Counted from the first letter of the stretch, positions 14,901 to 26,707 are shown. The stretch is 64,000 nt of DNA from Lycocorax pyrrhopterus obiensis (GCA_014706295.1 JACSVZ010000001.1:87170237-87234236); one strand, 5' to 3'. Program-made: numbers and translations. Notes: generated from the letters alone by a model not told the origin.

Positions 14901-15560
14901 TGGAGAGACACCTGCAACGTGTATTTTTTCCTTTACTTGCTTGGAACTCTTGGAAGAAAAAAAAAGAACAGGTGGAAGCGTTCTTCTTGGGTTCACAGAA
15001 ATGTAAGATCGTGTTCCTATTATTTGAAAACATTTGTAGTCGCAGTGTTTACTTGAATATGTGATACAGAACACCGATTCCTTCATACTCAGGTCTTAGT
15101 ATTCATTAAACAGTTTGCAGTGATTCCTTGTCTTCCACAAAATGTGCAGCCCATTTTATGAAAAGCTGAGAGAAGGCAGTTTCAAACCCTTCCTCTGGTC
15201 TCTCTGAAGGATGGACAAGAAGATGGGGCAGAGTGGAGCAGATCATTAAAAAATCTGGGAAGAGAAGGCCTAGGTTCTGCTCTTGCCTCAGAGATGTGCT
15301 CAGACACATTCACTTTACGCAAAAATTGCACTGCAGATGGTGACCTGTTGACTTCATTGGGGTTATTCCAAGCACTGACATTTTTCCAAGCATATTCCAT
15401 GGCATTGTGATCCTTTCGAGTTATGCTCTACCTGTGTTTTAGAGAGTGATGTGCATAATACTGTACTGGATTATTATTTTCCATCTTTTTTTATATGGAA
15501 AGCTGAGTTAGAGCCCTTAACGGGAGAAGCAGAAGTATTAAGGATATTATTCCCCCCATT

Positions 15561-15710
15561 AGCCCTATCCCTGAAAATGTTCAAGGCCAAGTTGGGTGGG
15601 GCTCTGAGTAAACCAGTCTAGTGGAAGGTGTCCATGCCCATGGCAGGCAGATTGGAACTAGATGATCTTTAATGTCCCTTCCAACCCAAACCATTCTAGG
15701 ATTGTAGGAT
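15561..15710 (+). mobile_element. CR1 LINE 3' end, sense
   Basis: Contains atgttcaaggccaagttggg, gtggaaggtgtccatgccca and cccttccaacccaaaccatt, ending in two diverged attctagg/attgtagg units. It is a 5'-truncated CR1 of the same kind as the copy at 7829-7999, a little more diverged. Confidence 0.92.
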
Positions 15711-16499
15711 TATTAGCTCCAAACTTAGTCCAAGTCTTTTCCTACATGACTCCTAAGAACTCAGTGATGATACGTCAGAGAAAACTCAGTGACATAAAAA
15801 TCATTTCCAGTATCTAATTTTCCTGTGACCTATTCCAAAATCATATATGAATCTAGTCACATCTTAGATTGCAGACACATTTTGGCATCACTGCGGTAAT
15901 TTTTGATAATATTGGAGCTCTCCATTTAGATCAGCAGGAATTTTAAGACTCCCTGGCAAATGGTCTGTTTGCTGCACTGTGGAATGTAAAAATTGTGCAG
16001 CCTCTATTAAATAGAAATTATGCTTTATTTCCTTGCATTATACAATCTCAGATTTTTAGGTGGACTGTAAGAAAATAAGTGGCTCTTTCCCTAATGATCT
16101 GTGTTTATGAAATCATCTTTACAAAACGTTGCAGAAATCATCCTTTGCCTCAGTGAACCAGCAAAGCACCATTGCTCCGTTGAAGTGCGGCAGGGATGAT
16201 TTACTCTAGCTGAGATTTGGTTCTGCACCTGGAGAAACACTGGCTTTCAATCTCTGCTCTCCAGCAGGACAGCAGTTAGGAAAATTATTCATTGGGTCAC
16301 GTTAGCACACTGACACCACAATTTGCTGTTGCTGCTCAGAAAAATAGTTACCTTCAGCCAAAAATTGGGTTCAGACACTCTCGCAGACATGTGATGTTTT
16401 GTCTTTATGGGAAGTTCCTAAGATAGCAATGTAGTAATGACTTAGAAGTCTGGAAACAGACTTTGGAATAAGAAGCAAGAAAATTTGTCTTTGGCTTTA

Positions 16500-16632
16500 C
16501 TGCAGGTTTTCTGACTGACCTTGGACAACTGAAAATCATTCTATGTTTTATTTCCTCTCTCTGTAAAATACCAATCTGGCTGTATTAATCAGTGTTTGTA
16601 AAGATCCTTGAAATCCTTAGATAAAAGAGCAT
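16500..16632 (+). repeat. MIR-like SINE relic
   Basis: The order of phrases matches the core of ancient MIR/CORE SINEs: ctgactgaccttggacaa, then tttcctctctctgtaaaata, then gtaaagatccttgaaatcct and agataaaag. The match is diverged, as expected for an amniote-age repeat. Identified by eye; a profile search would settle it. Confidence 0.65.
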
Positions 16633-16961
16633 ATTACGGAGCACAGACTAGTTGGAATAGATGTAGCCTATAAAATGCTGCAATCTACCAAACTTGTGAA
16701 GAAAAAGAGGGGAAGAAAAAGCCCATCCTATTAGTGTGCTCAGCTCCCCAGGGAGGTTGCAAGGAAGCTTTCTGAACCTGGCAAATTATCTGTCATGGTT
16801 TTCCCAAATGGGAAAGAAATGAGCTGCCAAGCCTTGGTCAGGGTCTTCTGTGGCTTTTGTGCCTTAAATGTGTCCGTGCACTGCATGGTAATTCTCTGTT
16901 GTCTTTGATTTTAAAATGCACCTTGCTTTTAGTTAGGGCAATACTGTTAAGACACTACTGG

Positions 16962-17178
16962 CTATTAAGAAAAGGTTCTTCACCCAGAGGGTGATTGGGC
17001 ACTGGAACAGCCTTCTGAGGGAGTGTCATGGCACCAAGCCTGCCAGAGTTGCAGAAGTGTTTGGACAGCACTTTCAGGAACATGGTGTGATTTTGGAGCT
17101 GTTCTGTGCAGGGCCAGGAGCTGGGCTCAATGATCCGTGTAAGTCTCTTCCAACTCAGGAGATTCTATGATTCTGTGA
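16962..17178 (+). mobile_element. CR1 LINE 3' end, sense, second subfamily
   Basis: It reads attaagaaaaggttcttcac, ccagagggtgattgggcact, gctgggctcaatgatccgtg and ends gattctatgattctgtga. Wording differs from the ggttggatgggg type, so it belongs to another CR1 subfamily. It ends 294 bp before the exon at 17473. Confidence 0.9.
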
Positions 17179-17472
17179 AATTTCAGTGTGATGTTGTGAA
17201 TCCTACATGACAAGAAGTTTATACTTAATGAAGTATATGCTGCAGCAGTTGCTTTTATGTAGCAGGGTAATCGTAAACCTCATACACAACACCTGAGAAA
17301 GTCTTCAAGGGTAGCATCCCACCATCAAAACACGTGGCATGGCTTCCAGCTTTACAGGATATAAAGGTCTTGGCTTTCTAATACATAGGAATTCTCAGCC
17401 ACAAGAACAGAGGAAAAAACTGCATTTGTCAAAAAGACTTACTGTTTCTTATCATTTTTCTCCTTCTTGCAG

Positions 17473-17592
17473 ACATGCATGTGTGATTCGAGGCCAGGTG
17501 ATGACAGCAGATGGGACCCCTCTAGTTGGAGTGAACATCAGCTTTGTCAACAATCCTCTGTTTGGATACACAATCAGCAGACAAGATGGCAG
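17473..17592 (+). CDS. TENM4: Teneurin-4 exon (window exon 2): TTR-like domain, first half
   Basis: 120 nt, residues 73-113, with a split Gly codon at the start and a split Ser codon (AG+C) at the end. The peptide holds [20 protein letters not shown] and [19 protein letters not shown], the start of the transthyretin/carboxypeptidase-regulatory-like domain that follows the Cys-rich region in teneurins. The VNNPLFGY segment is what I recall for teneurin-4; paralogs 2 and 3 have a KYP or HYP version. It includes an N-glycosylation sequon (NIS). Acceptor ttcttgcag, donor gtaggatg. CR1 copies lie on both sides (16962-17178 and 17755 onward). Confidence 0.94.
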
Positions 17593-17754
17593 GTAGGATG
17601 TCTGTATGGGATTTACAGTGTTCAAGCAGCAGTAACAGCATTATTGCCATGAGCACTGAAGAGAAACTCCTTCCAAGAGCATGTTTATTACTGATACCTT
17701 TTGAAGATGTTGATGCATTATTGTTGCTTGTTATGGGGCTACATCTGGCTGGTG

Positions 17755-18561
17755 ATCAGTCACCAGTGCTGTTCCTCACTGTTCAGTTCCAGGGCCAGTC
17801 TTGTTCACTGTATTTATCAACAGCCTGGATGCAGGAGTTGAATGCACCATTAGCAAGATTGCTGATGGTACCAAACTGGGAGGTGCTGTTGAGTCTCCTG
17901 AGGGACAAGAGGGATGTAGATAGATTGGAGCATTGAGCTATGATGAATGAGATGAAGTCTAAAAAGTCAAAATGCTGGATTTTCTGCACCTGGAACAGAG
18001 TAACACCAGGCACAAGTATAAACTGGGAGAGGAGTGGCTGGAGAACAGCCCTGCAGACAGGGATCTGGGGGTGCTGGCCAGCAGCAGCTGAACAGAAGCT
18101 GTTAGAGCAGTGTGTCTTGGCAGCCAAGAGGGCAAACCCCATCCTGGGGTGCATCAAACACAGCATGAACGGCCAGTCAAAAAGGTGGTTGTCCTGCTGT
18201 ATCCAGTGTTGGTGCAGCCTTGCCCAGAACACTGTGTGCAGTTCTGGGCCCTACAATTTATGAAAGATCTTCAGGTCCCATAATGTGTCCAGAGGAGGGC
18301 AAGAAAGTGGTGACAGACACCCCTCCTGTGAGGGGCGTCTGAGGACTCTGAGTTTCTCCAGTTTGGAGAAAAGGAGACTTGAGGGGTGTTGTACAGCTTC
18401 CTGAGGAGGGGCTGTGGAGAGGGAAGTGCTGAGTTCATCTCCCTGGTATCCACTGACAGGACTTGTGGGAATGGTTCAAAACTGCACCAGGGGAGGTTTA
18501 GACTGGGCATGAAGAAACATTTCTTAACTGAGAGGGTGCTTAAACACTGCAACAGCCTTCC
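17755..18561 (+). mobile_element. CR1 LINE, 3' part of ORF2 plus start of 3' UTR, sense (5' portion of interrupted copy)
   Basis: The longest CR1 piece here. Around 17793-17930 it encodes GPVLFTVFINSLDAG and TISKIADGTKLGGAVESPEG, a decayed reverse transcriptase; the catalytic F/Y-A-D-D box is now I-A-D-G, so the second Asp is lost. Further on, LAAKRANPILGCIKHSMNG matches the CR1 ORF2 C-terminal region, but the frame is broken by stops (for example TAG near 17925 and TGA near 17937). It continues to aacagccttcc at 18561, where another element has inserted; the sequence resumes at 19031. Confidence 0.9.
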
Positions 18562-19030
18562 AGTTAAGGAACCTTTCCTGTCCACCCATCCAGGAGCCAC
18601 GCTGGCAGTCACACTCGCACCACCTGAGCTGGGACCGAGGCCCCGTCGCAGCTACACCCCACACTCACACAGCCACACCGGGGTTCCTTACCCTCTAGAC
18701 CCCAGGGATTCCATAGCAGGGTCTCAGATGTCCAGATCCCTAAAACAATTTAATCTTGGTGCAATAACTAAATAACAAAATAACAGCCCAAGCTGGTGCC
18801 CACAAGGAGGGACCCTGGACAAAGGAAACCCTGGGCTTTTATCCCCTCACAGTCTGAGCATGGGAAAGTCTGGAGTCATCGGCTCCTGTCATGTCTCCAT
18901 GTGGTCACTCAGCAGTTCCCTGCCTCTTGCCTCAGGCTGTGGCTTGGCCTCCTGCCCCCCTCCAGAGCTCAACCTGCAGCTCACACTGCTCTTGCACACC
19001 AAGCTACCTGCACCAAATGTAACCTCAGCA
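18562..19030 (-). mobile_element. Probable solo LTR of an endogenous retrovirus, antisense, nested in CR1
   Basis: A 469-bp block cleanly splits a CR1: the CR1 text reads through if the block and one copy of ttcc are removed. Four-base flanking repeats ttcc lie at 18558-18561 and 19031-19034, the size made by some gammaretrovirus-like (ERV1) insertions. Read on the minus strand, it starts TGCTGAGG, has a TATA-like ggggataaaagccc (18833-18845 region) and, further on, ATTAAA (18749-18754), the order of promoter then polyadenylation signal expected in an LTR. The far end reads TTAACT rather than the usual CA. No coding part is present. It could instead be another non-autonomous element. Confidence 0.6.
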
Positions 19031-19250
19031 TTCCTAGAGAGGTTTGATGCCCCAAGCCTGTCAGTGTTTAAGAGGCATTAGGACAAAGCCCTTAATAATG
19101 TGGTTTGATTCGATCAGTCCTGAACTGGTAAGGCAGCTGGATTTGATGATCCTGGTACTTCCCTAACAAATGAATAGCCTATTCTGTTCTATTCTATTCT
19201 ATTCTATTCTATTCTATTCTATTCTATTCTATTCTATTCTATTCTATTCT
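19031..19250 (+). mobile_element. CR1 LINE 3' UTR, sense (3' portion of interrupted copy)
   Basis: After the nested insert the CR1 resumes with ttcctagagaggtttgatgc, then cccaagcctgtcagtgttta and ggcagctggatttgatgatc, and ends in a pentanucleotide tail. Together with 17755-18561 this forms one CR1 of about 1.0 kb. The tail has grown into the ATTCT microsatellite annotated separately. Confidence 0.88.
19181..19250 (+). repeat. (ATTCT)14 microsatellite
   Basis: Fourteen consecutive ATTCT-register units, with one substituted unit (gttct at 19186-19190). It is the expanded terminal repeat of the CR1 just upstream, whose family normally ends in only a few such units. Confidence 0.97.
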
Positions 19251-21037
19251 TATTGTTTATTATTATTAACTTTGTAATATCACCTAGAATCTTTAGCCAG
19301 CAATTTGGCAATGCAGTGCCCATGCATATTAAAAAAAAAAGATGTCTCCTGCTCCCAGCAGCTCTATTCTTGCTAATTCATGTTGAAATGATTAGGAAGA
19401 AGTCATTAAGATTACGGTTGTGTTAGAGGCAAAATCTGAGCAATCATGCTCAACCAAAACAAAAGCATTGCAAATTGGGAATGTCTTTCATCTTATCTTT
19501 TGTTTGTCAGTGCTAATTGGCTCCCTTTCTTTTAAGAACAAAAATGTAACATAAGGGGTTCCAGCTGCATGTGCTCTACGTATTGACTGCTAACCACTAG
19601 CACTTGGGAGAGGATTTATGCATTTTAGCACCTCTCCAGTCCACAACTTTCATTTGAGTTGGCCAGAGAAACAGATAGAATTGTAATGAAAAAGAGGAAC
19701 ATGTGCTAGCAACGTGTGCTTGATGCTGTCCTGTTCACACTCAGGGGTGTTTGCACCTACTGTAACACTGATGGGGACTGGGAGGGTTTCCAAGTGATGC
19801 TCCAACTCTTCAATGACATGACAATAAAATGCAGATGATAAAGAGGCATTCTAGGAAAAGGACACCCCTGGAGCTGGTGTCTTCTTATTGCCAGTAGCTT
19901 AGGCATTACTGCAAAAAGGAAAAAAATTGAACATTTGTGCTTAAGAGTATCTCTGTCAACCTTATTGAACCTACTTTGTGAGAAAGTGGGATCCAAACCA
20001 CACTCTCATGATCAGCTTGCTGTGTATGTACCAGCACAAAATCTGTGTCCAGTAGAACACATAAGTATGACTAAAAGGTTCCTGGACAACAGTGCCTGTC
20101 ATAACCTTTTTTCTGTCTGTTTCCTGGTATATATACAACACCCAACTACTGTGTGTAATCTTTCATTTAGATTACAAGTACTTTGAGGAAAGAAACCATC
20201 TCTTTGCTTTGCAGTTGTGCTTTACCTAGCACAGAGGGGCTTTAGTGTAAACTGGACCTCTGTCCAGCAAACACATAAGCTAAAGGGACAGAGCATGGAG
20301 GTGACTGCTGCTATCCAAGCTCCAGACCTTTATAATGTTCAAGCAACTATTTCTTCCTAGGTCTTGGGTGGTGAAAGGCAGACCCCCCCTGCCATAAATC
20401 TACTTCTACTGGCAGTTGAAGCTAGGGATGCTCCTTCCATGCTCTGTCCTTCCCAAGGTCCAGCTGAGCAGGGGACACAAGGCAGAAAACAACACAGCCA
20501 GAGCATCAGTATGCTCCACCAGGCTTCAGTGGACTCCTGGTTCCTTGGAGTGGCTGCCAGCCTCCAGAAGCTAAATTAGTTTCAAGGAGCTCAGGGCTGC
20601 AGTTTGCTGACTCAGCCCCCAGCAGATACTCAACTCCAAGTGATAAAAATGACAGAGATCAGCTGTCTCAGAGCAAGGAACCTGTGACCAAGTGGGATTC
20701 ATCCTAAAGCTGTGATTTCTGTCAGCAGCTGGTGGGGGTCAGTGTAACCCCAGACTGTGTGGTGTCAGCTCTTCTGATTTCACTTTCTTCGCCTTCCTCT
20801 CAAGTCAGTCTGCTTCTACAGAAATCTGATGCACAAACAACATTAAACAAATTGTCCAGTTGCAGTAGTGAGCCTCCAGAATGATGACTATACCTTCCAA
20901 CTTGGCTAAGGGATACATGCAGGTATTTTCTCAAATGAACAGGCAATAGGCGTATCAGTGCATCTGTGTATTCTGTAAGTGCTCTATGGACAAAAACCAC
21001 TTGTCCATAAATGGACAAGTTACACAACACCAAAATC

Positions 21038-21175
21038 CATAGAACCATGGAATGGTTTGGGTTGGAAGTGACCATAAAGACCATCTAGTTCAAACTCCCC
21101 TGCCATGAGCAGGGATACCTCCCACTAGACCAGGTTGCTCAAAGTCTCATGAAATCTGTCCTTGAGTCCAGTGAC
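21038..21175 (-). mobile_element. CR1 LINE 3' end, antisense
   Basis: The + strand shows catagaaccatggaatggtt, gggttggaagtgaccataaa and cctcccactagaccaggttg, the reverse complement of a CR1 tail. Its inner end fades out after about 21175. Confidence 0.92.
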
Positions 21176-24100
21176 TTCCTCAGTGGTCTGTAAATTATCT
21201 TGAACTATTTAAGACCATTCAAGCTAAAATTTGTCAGAGCAGCAAATGTTGTCAGACATCCCTAATTTCTAATCCCAGCCTCACTGCTGATTTAGAGGGT
21301 ACCATTACATTACATGCATCTCCTGACCTTCCCAGGCCAGCGAACCAAGCCTTTGAAAGGGAGCTAATGTTTACTTGCCTTCCTTACTGATTGTTACAGT
21401 ATTTATTTAATACTGTTTGTAGAGCACTTTCAAAATCATGTAAAAAATTCGTGCCATTCCAGTTTCTATTATCTTTTTATGGGTTTGAGTAATTTTTTTA
21501 ATAGAGCATGACATCTCATCAGCTTTTGTACAGTACAGTTTTCATGTGATTGAGTCAACTCTGTTTTAATAAATTGATGCTCTTAGGCAAGAAGCAGGTT
21601 CTCCTGACCTACAGTAGCAGGCTGCATGCATTCCCAGCCCAGAGCAGTGCACAGTCACACAGGGTCATCTCTCCCACCTTCAGTGTCATTCTGGTTTGGA
21701 GAATAAATGGGAGCACACATGCAAGCAGTTACCTTGTCCAGGGGTCATGAGATAACTGCATAAAACTCAGCGGGTTTATTATTTGGCATATTCACCATAG
21801 GAATATCTATTCTTGAAAATGTGCACTGAGTTGTCTTAAATTGATTTAGCAAATCAGTTTACTGATACCAGGGAAATAACTGGGGTTTTAAAGTAAGGGA
21901 ATTTCACTATAAAATTGCATCAGTTTAGCTACATTGGCTCCTAAGCTGATTTTGTTGCTCCAGGTTTGGGGGTTTCTTTTTGGCATGATCAAGTTTCCAA
22001 ATGAGTAAGTAAAATTTCAGTTTTAGAATTACAGTGAACTAAATTTTTCACCTCTGTAAGGGGCTGCACTTTATTCCAGGTCTCTCTTATTACATTGCTG
22101 AAATACAGCCTGAAATAGTGAAACCAAGGTCCTGTTTAAGACACATTACTTAGACTGAGCAAAACTTTTATAACTTCAAGGCTTGCATGTGTTTTTAGCC
22201 TAATTACTGCAACAGAGACTTTGTTTATGTAACAAGGCATGAATATAAAATGACGACTCTCAAACTACTCTGTTGTATGCATTTCTCTGTAAAGCAAAGT
22301 TAACAGACAGTTCAAAGTATCAGTACTGGATTATAAACCACATTTTTAAATAAAGTTTTGAATTTGATTAAAGTGGTAGTTTAGAGAGGCTGCAAGCCCT
22401 CAGTATCCCTGGGTTTTAGGAACAGTGTTAATAAAACAGCAAGAAAGTCTCCAGACTTTTTCCACATCACATTCAGCAGCTTTGGCATGACTTTCTCAGA
22501 AATACCAAATACATGAACTTTCAGAGAAAAGAGATGAGAAAGGGTTACACTTTCCTGTGAGGTTTTTATTTTTTGAGCCTGCTTTGGATAAATAGATAAT
22601 TTCATCCTTTGGCTTGTCTCTCCAGAGTCTTTAAAGAAAAACAACAATATGACTGTACAACAAGTATGATTTTTACAGAGTGATAAAAAATACATCAGAG
22701 ATCAGCAGCAAAAACAGAAATAAAATTATTGCATTCCTTCAGTCCCAAGGCAGTTTTCCTTTTGTTAAATTTAATTTTACTGGGGGAAACTGGGAAGAAG
22801 GTGTTTTCAGTTTGGGTTTTTCTGTTTGGTTTTGTGTTTACCTTTTGTTCAGTTCATCAAGGTAACTTGAAAGCTGCACCCTGGGACTCTGGGAAAACCA
22901 GCTCGTGAGCAACACCGCTTGCTAAAAAATACTGCAGGGTTCTGTTTTCACAGCTGCTGGAGCCTGACGTAGAGGTGGTGCTTTCCCTTCTGCATCCTGT
23001 TTTGGGGATGCCGGAGAGGCAAGGACATTTACCCCCAGCAGATTCCCATCCCTGATCCAGGCTTAGTGAAGCCAAAGGGATGAGATGGAGGTGTTTGCAA
23101 ATAAAACCTCTTCCAACTTGCCTAAAAACTTGTTGAGCATCATTTGTAATGTTTATTTCTTTCCTCCTGGTGGCCCATTCAGTGCCCAGATCCATGCAGA
23201 GCAAGCATCTCCCTCCCAGCTGAAGGAGTTGCCAAATGCTAATTGACTGTTAAAAACATTCACATCAGAGTACAAACGTTGTGCAGCTTTGCTGGCAGGG
23301 ACCAGCAAGTTACTCCTCAGACTGCTGCAAGCCAAGCTCCATAGGTCTGGGAACATGATGCCCCAACTCGAGTGGTAGAATAAACATGGCTTTGGCTTTT
23401 TGAAGTGCTTTCCACTTCCTGCCATGGACTCAATTCAACATTCTTTAATGAATAACCTTCTTTTCATAATTATATTTGCTAAATGGCACCTCAGTCCGTC
23501 AGCCATGAAACAAAAAAGGTTCCCCCAAAAAATTGCCTGACAAAGACTTTTTTTTAGAAATAGTTCATACCCATTGTTGCTCCTCTGGGATTTTTGCACC
23601 CAATCTGAAAGCCTCACAATTAATTTTAAAAAATACTTTTAAATACTTTTTTCACCTTCTTTCTTACCATGTATTTACAAGGTGCATCAAGTCTGGCTTT
23701 GGGCAATCAGAGTGTTTCAGATCCCAGTTGTCTTGCAGTGAAGCACTTGAGCTCACAGCTCTTTAAGCACATGAGCAGCTCTGCTGAAGCCAGTGAGCCT
23801 GATCACGTGCATAAACTCTGAGTGAGAGTGTCATATGGCAGCACCAAGCATGAAAGTGAGAAGCAGGGATGAGAAAACTTTCTGTGCCTGAAGCACATGT
23901 TTGGCATTACAACCAAAGAGATAGTGAGAAAAACACAAAGGAGCAAAAAGTCTTCAATTTCTGTTGAAATCCCTTCCTTTCTTGCTTAACACCTCTTTTT
24001 TGGGTCTATACATAGTAGATATATCCCATGGTACTTGATAAAATCTCCATCTGTGACAAGACGTGAAGTTTAAATACAAAAGTAAGAAAAACACCAGAAC

Positions 24101-24861
24101 CTTATCCCAACATCTTTACATCCAGAGGAGGAGTATTTTCCTTATCAAGGTAGCATTTTTTCACACAGCTCTGGAAGGCTGTCTGTTATCCAACAGTAAC
24201 ACAGGCAGAAAAGCCACTTGGCTGGAGGTAGCCTAGGGTGAAGTCAGAGACCACAGGCAGTGATTCATCTGCCCTGCTCTAAATGCTTAAGAGTCAAAAA
24301 AGATGATGTGCTGAGTGCTGTGGCACGCAGACAGCCTGCGCTGTATGTATTTCTAGTAGACTAGGCTCAGTCCATGACTGGGCTCTCCGTGTTCCCTGGG
24401 TTGCATCAGGCATTAGTCAGGTTAGCAGACATGCCAAGACAATTTTTATGGGGATGTGTCAGAGAAACCGCTTTCCAAATAGTTTATTTCGTCATGTGAA
24501 TTGATCCAATCTATGTGTTTGTTTGGATAATAAATACTTTTTTAAAAAAAAGAAATTTAGTATGTATGGCCAAAATATGTTGGTGCTAGAAAAGCACCGA
24601 CAAAGATAAACATGTTTCAAAAAAGGGATGGGTGTGATTTCCATGTACATGAGGACAACATGCAAAGAAGCTGAGCTTGGACTCCTGCCTCCAACACTTG
24701 CTGTTACTCAGGTAAAGCCTATTTGGGCTGCAGATTTTAGGTTGATAAAATGAGACTGATGATATTTCTTGCAGTTATTTTTCTGACGTCCTTGCTAGGG
24801 AGTTGTTACAAACAGATGGGGTAGTGCGTGCACTAATTTTGTATTCCATCTCTTCAAACAG

Positions 24862-25123
24862 CTTTGATCTTGTTACCATTGGTGGAATCTCCATTATCCT
24901 ACACTTTGAACGGGCTCCCTTCATCACCCAGGAGCACACGCTGTGGTTGCCGTGGGATCGCTTCTTTGTGATGGAAACCATAGTCATGAGGCACGAAGAG
25001 AATGAGATCCCAAGCTGTGACCTCAGTAACTTCGCCCGGCCCAACCCTGTGGTCTCCCCATCTCCTCTGACAGCTTTTGCAACTTCCTGCTCAGAGAAAG
25101 GTCCTATTGTTCCTGAGATCCAG
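24862..25123 (+). CDS. TENM4: Teneurin-4 exon (window exon 3): TTR-like domain, second half, and linker
   Basis: 262 nt, residues 113-200, starting with the last base of the Ser codon and ending on a complete Gln codon. It encodes [20 protein letters not shown], completing the TTR-like domain, then [20 protein letters not shown] and [20 protein letters not shown], ending KGPIVPEIQ. The IPSCDLSNF and LWLPW segments are family hallmarks, and the [13 protein letters not shown] wording points to paralog 4. Acceptor tcaaacag with a rather short pyrimidine tract, donor gtatga. A CR1 fragment starts only about 30 bp after the donor. Confidence 0.94.
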
Positions 25124-25153
25124 GTATGAACCATTGTAGCTGAGGGACAATAA

Positions 25154-25345
25154 CTCATAGAATCAGAATGGTTTGGGTTGGAAGGGGCCTTAAAAATCAG
25201 TTCCAACCCCCCCTGCCATAGGCAGGGACACCTTCCATGAGATCGGGTAGATCAGAGCCCCATCCAACCTGGCATTGAATTGGGATTAAGGCATCCACAA
25301 TTTCTCTGGGCAACCTCTGCCAGTGCCTGATCACCCCTGCCTTCT
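25154..25345 (-). mobile_element. CR1 LINE 3' end, antisense
   Basis: Begins tcatagaatcagaatggttt and runs through gggttggaaggggcctt, ccctgccataggcagggaca and gagccccatccaacctggca. It starts about 30 bp past the donor of the exon ending at 25123, unusually close to a splice site. Confidence 0.93.
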
Positions 25346-26583
25346 TTCTGTGCTTCTTCTGACAGCTTTGAGCAGCACAAGTGCAACTGTTCCCCTGCTT
25401 TCCTAACAAGAAGCATTCCCCGTTTGTTACACCAGTTTTTAGACATTTGCCAGGAGCACTCACTTCCAGGCACTCACTTTACCAGATTTCCCTTATCCCT
25501 GAGGGATGGAGGCAAAGCACTTGTGACTGACAGCATGTGAGCTGGGACCCTTGTGTTACTCACAAGCCCTTGGTCAGCCCTTTGGCATTGAACATGCCCA
25601 GCACCAGGCTTATGCACTTCCTCTGCTCTAACGCCTGTCTTCTGTTCTGGAGAAAATTCCACCCACTGGGCACTATGAACCTCAGTAGTGGAGTGTTGGA
25701 GTGAACTTTCTCATGGTTGGAAGTCATACCCCCGCTCTACACAGCTGCTGAGACATGCAGTCAGCCAGCAGATGGCTGAGAAGGGGCCAGCCTGCAGAGC
25801 ACCGCAGTTTTATTGCATTTCATGACATTTGGAATAGATGAGCAGAGCGAGAGGGTTACCTTCACTTTCTTATCCCCGTTGCCCTTTTTTTTGAGAAAGT
25901 GTGAGTCAGATAAAGAAGCTTAACAATCTCCTGTGGCTTCAAATGGCTGTATTTCGTCAAATGGAAAGTTGTGTTTTAAACTGAATAATCCAAAGAACCA
26001 AATTAACAATTTTCCTTAAAAATACTCATTCTGTTGAAACATATGGATGTAGCAGCATTCAACCTTTGCTATCTTGGACATGCTGTTCCCTGGATTTTAG
26101 ATGCCAGCATTCATCATGTCCTCAGTATTGCTTTTAGTGACAATAATCTGCCAAGGTGGAAATAATAACAAGTATAGAGACAAATTGTGTGCTTCTGGCG
26201 TGACTCCACTGGGGTTGCAGTACCATTAATGAGGAAAGAAGTAACTTTATACCTTCTAATTTTAATAAACCAGGTGCTAAAACCTGCAACAAATAAAGGT
26301 AGTGGTCTCTTTACCTTTCCCTCTGGACCAAGTCTTATGATCCTTTCTCACACTAATTTCCAATTACAGTCACCATGTTTGTCCCAGCACAATTATTAAT
26401 TAAGTCCCATGTCTTGTAAAGTCCATCATCTTATAAATTCTTGGTTCAGAATCTTGGTTTCCACATCTTTTTATTAAACCAACAAACACCATGAAAGGTG
26501 ATGGGCAGTGCTGCCTGTGAAAGAAGCAAATATCTGATACAGCGCAACTGTGATCATAACCTCAGTCATTATCTGGTGTCACA

Positions 26584-26707
26584 AACACCTTTCACTAGAC
26601 CAGGCTGCTCAGAACCCTATCCAACCTGACTTTAAATGTTTCCAGGGATGGGGCATCTACCATCTCTCTGGGCAACCTGTATCAGTGTTTTACCACCCTC
26701 ATCACAG
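26584..26707 (-). mobile_element. CR1 LINE internal 3' UTR fragment, antisense
   Basis: Only the middle of the CR1 3' region is present: cactagaccaggctgctcag, cctatccaacctgactttaa and ggatggggcatctaccatct. The terminal tccaacc/attctatg end is missing, so the copy is truncated at both sides or eroded. Confidence 0.88.

Larger units (their letters stand above)
3410..17472 (+). other. TENM4: TENM4 intron between window exons 1 and 2 (14.1 kb)
   Basis: GT-AG intron (gtaagtg to cttgcag), the longest complete one in the window. It holds CR1 tails at 7829-7999, 9017-9080, 11681-11962, 15561-15710 and 16962-17178 and a MIR-like relic at 16500-16632. The rest shows no gene. The open frame of 183 codons on the minus strand at 14482-15033 has no recognisable product or codon signature and was not accepted. 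Confidence 0.85.
17593..24861 (+). other. TENM4: TENM4 intron between window exons 2 and 3 (7.3 kb)
   Basis: GT-AG intron (gtaggatg to tcaaacag). Its first third is occupied by a long CR1 piece interrupted by a probable LTR (17755-19250). A CR1 tail is at 21038-21175. The remainder, roughly 19251-21037 and 21176-24861, shows no gene or repeat that I can name. Confidence 0.85.

Noticed and set aside
14482..15033. Minus-strand open frame of 183 codons inside an intron
   Set aside because: No recognisable domain, no promoter or splice context, and low-complexity Phe and Ser runs from simple sequence. It overlaps an equally meaningless + strand frame (14759-15064). Most likely chance.
17783..18775. 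Several open frames of 107-149 codons on both strands
   Set aside because: They read through the CR1 ORF2 remnant and into the nested LTR-like block; none is intact and none continues a host protein.
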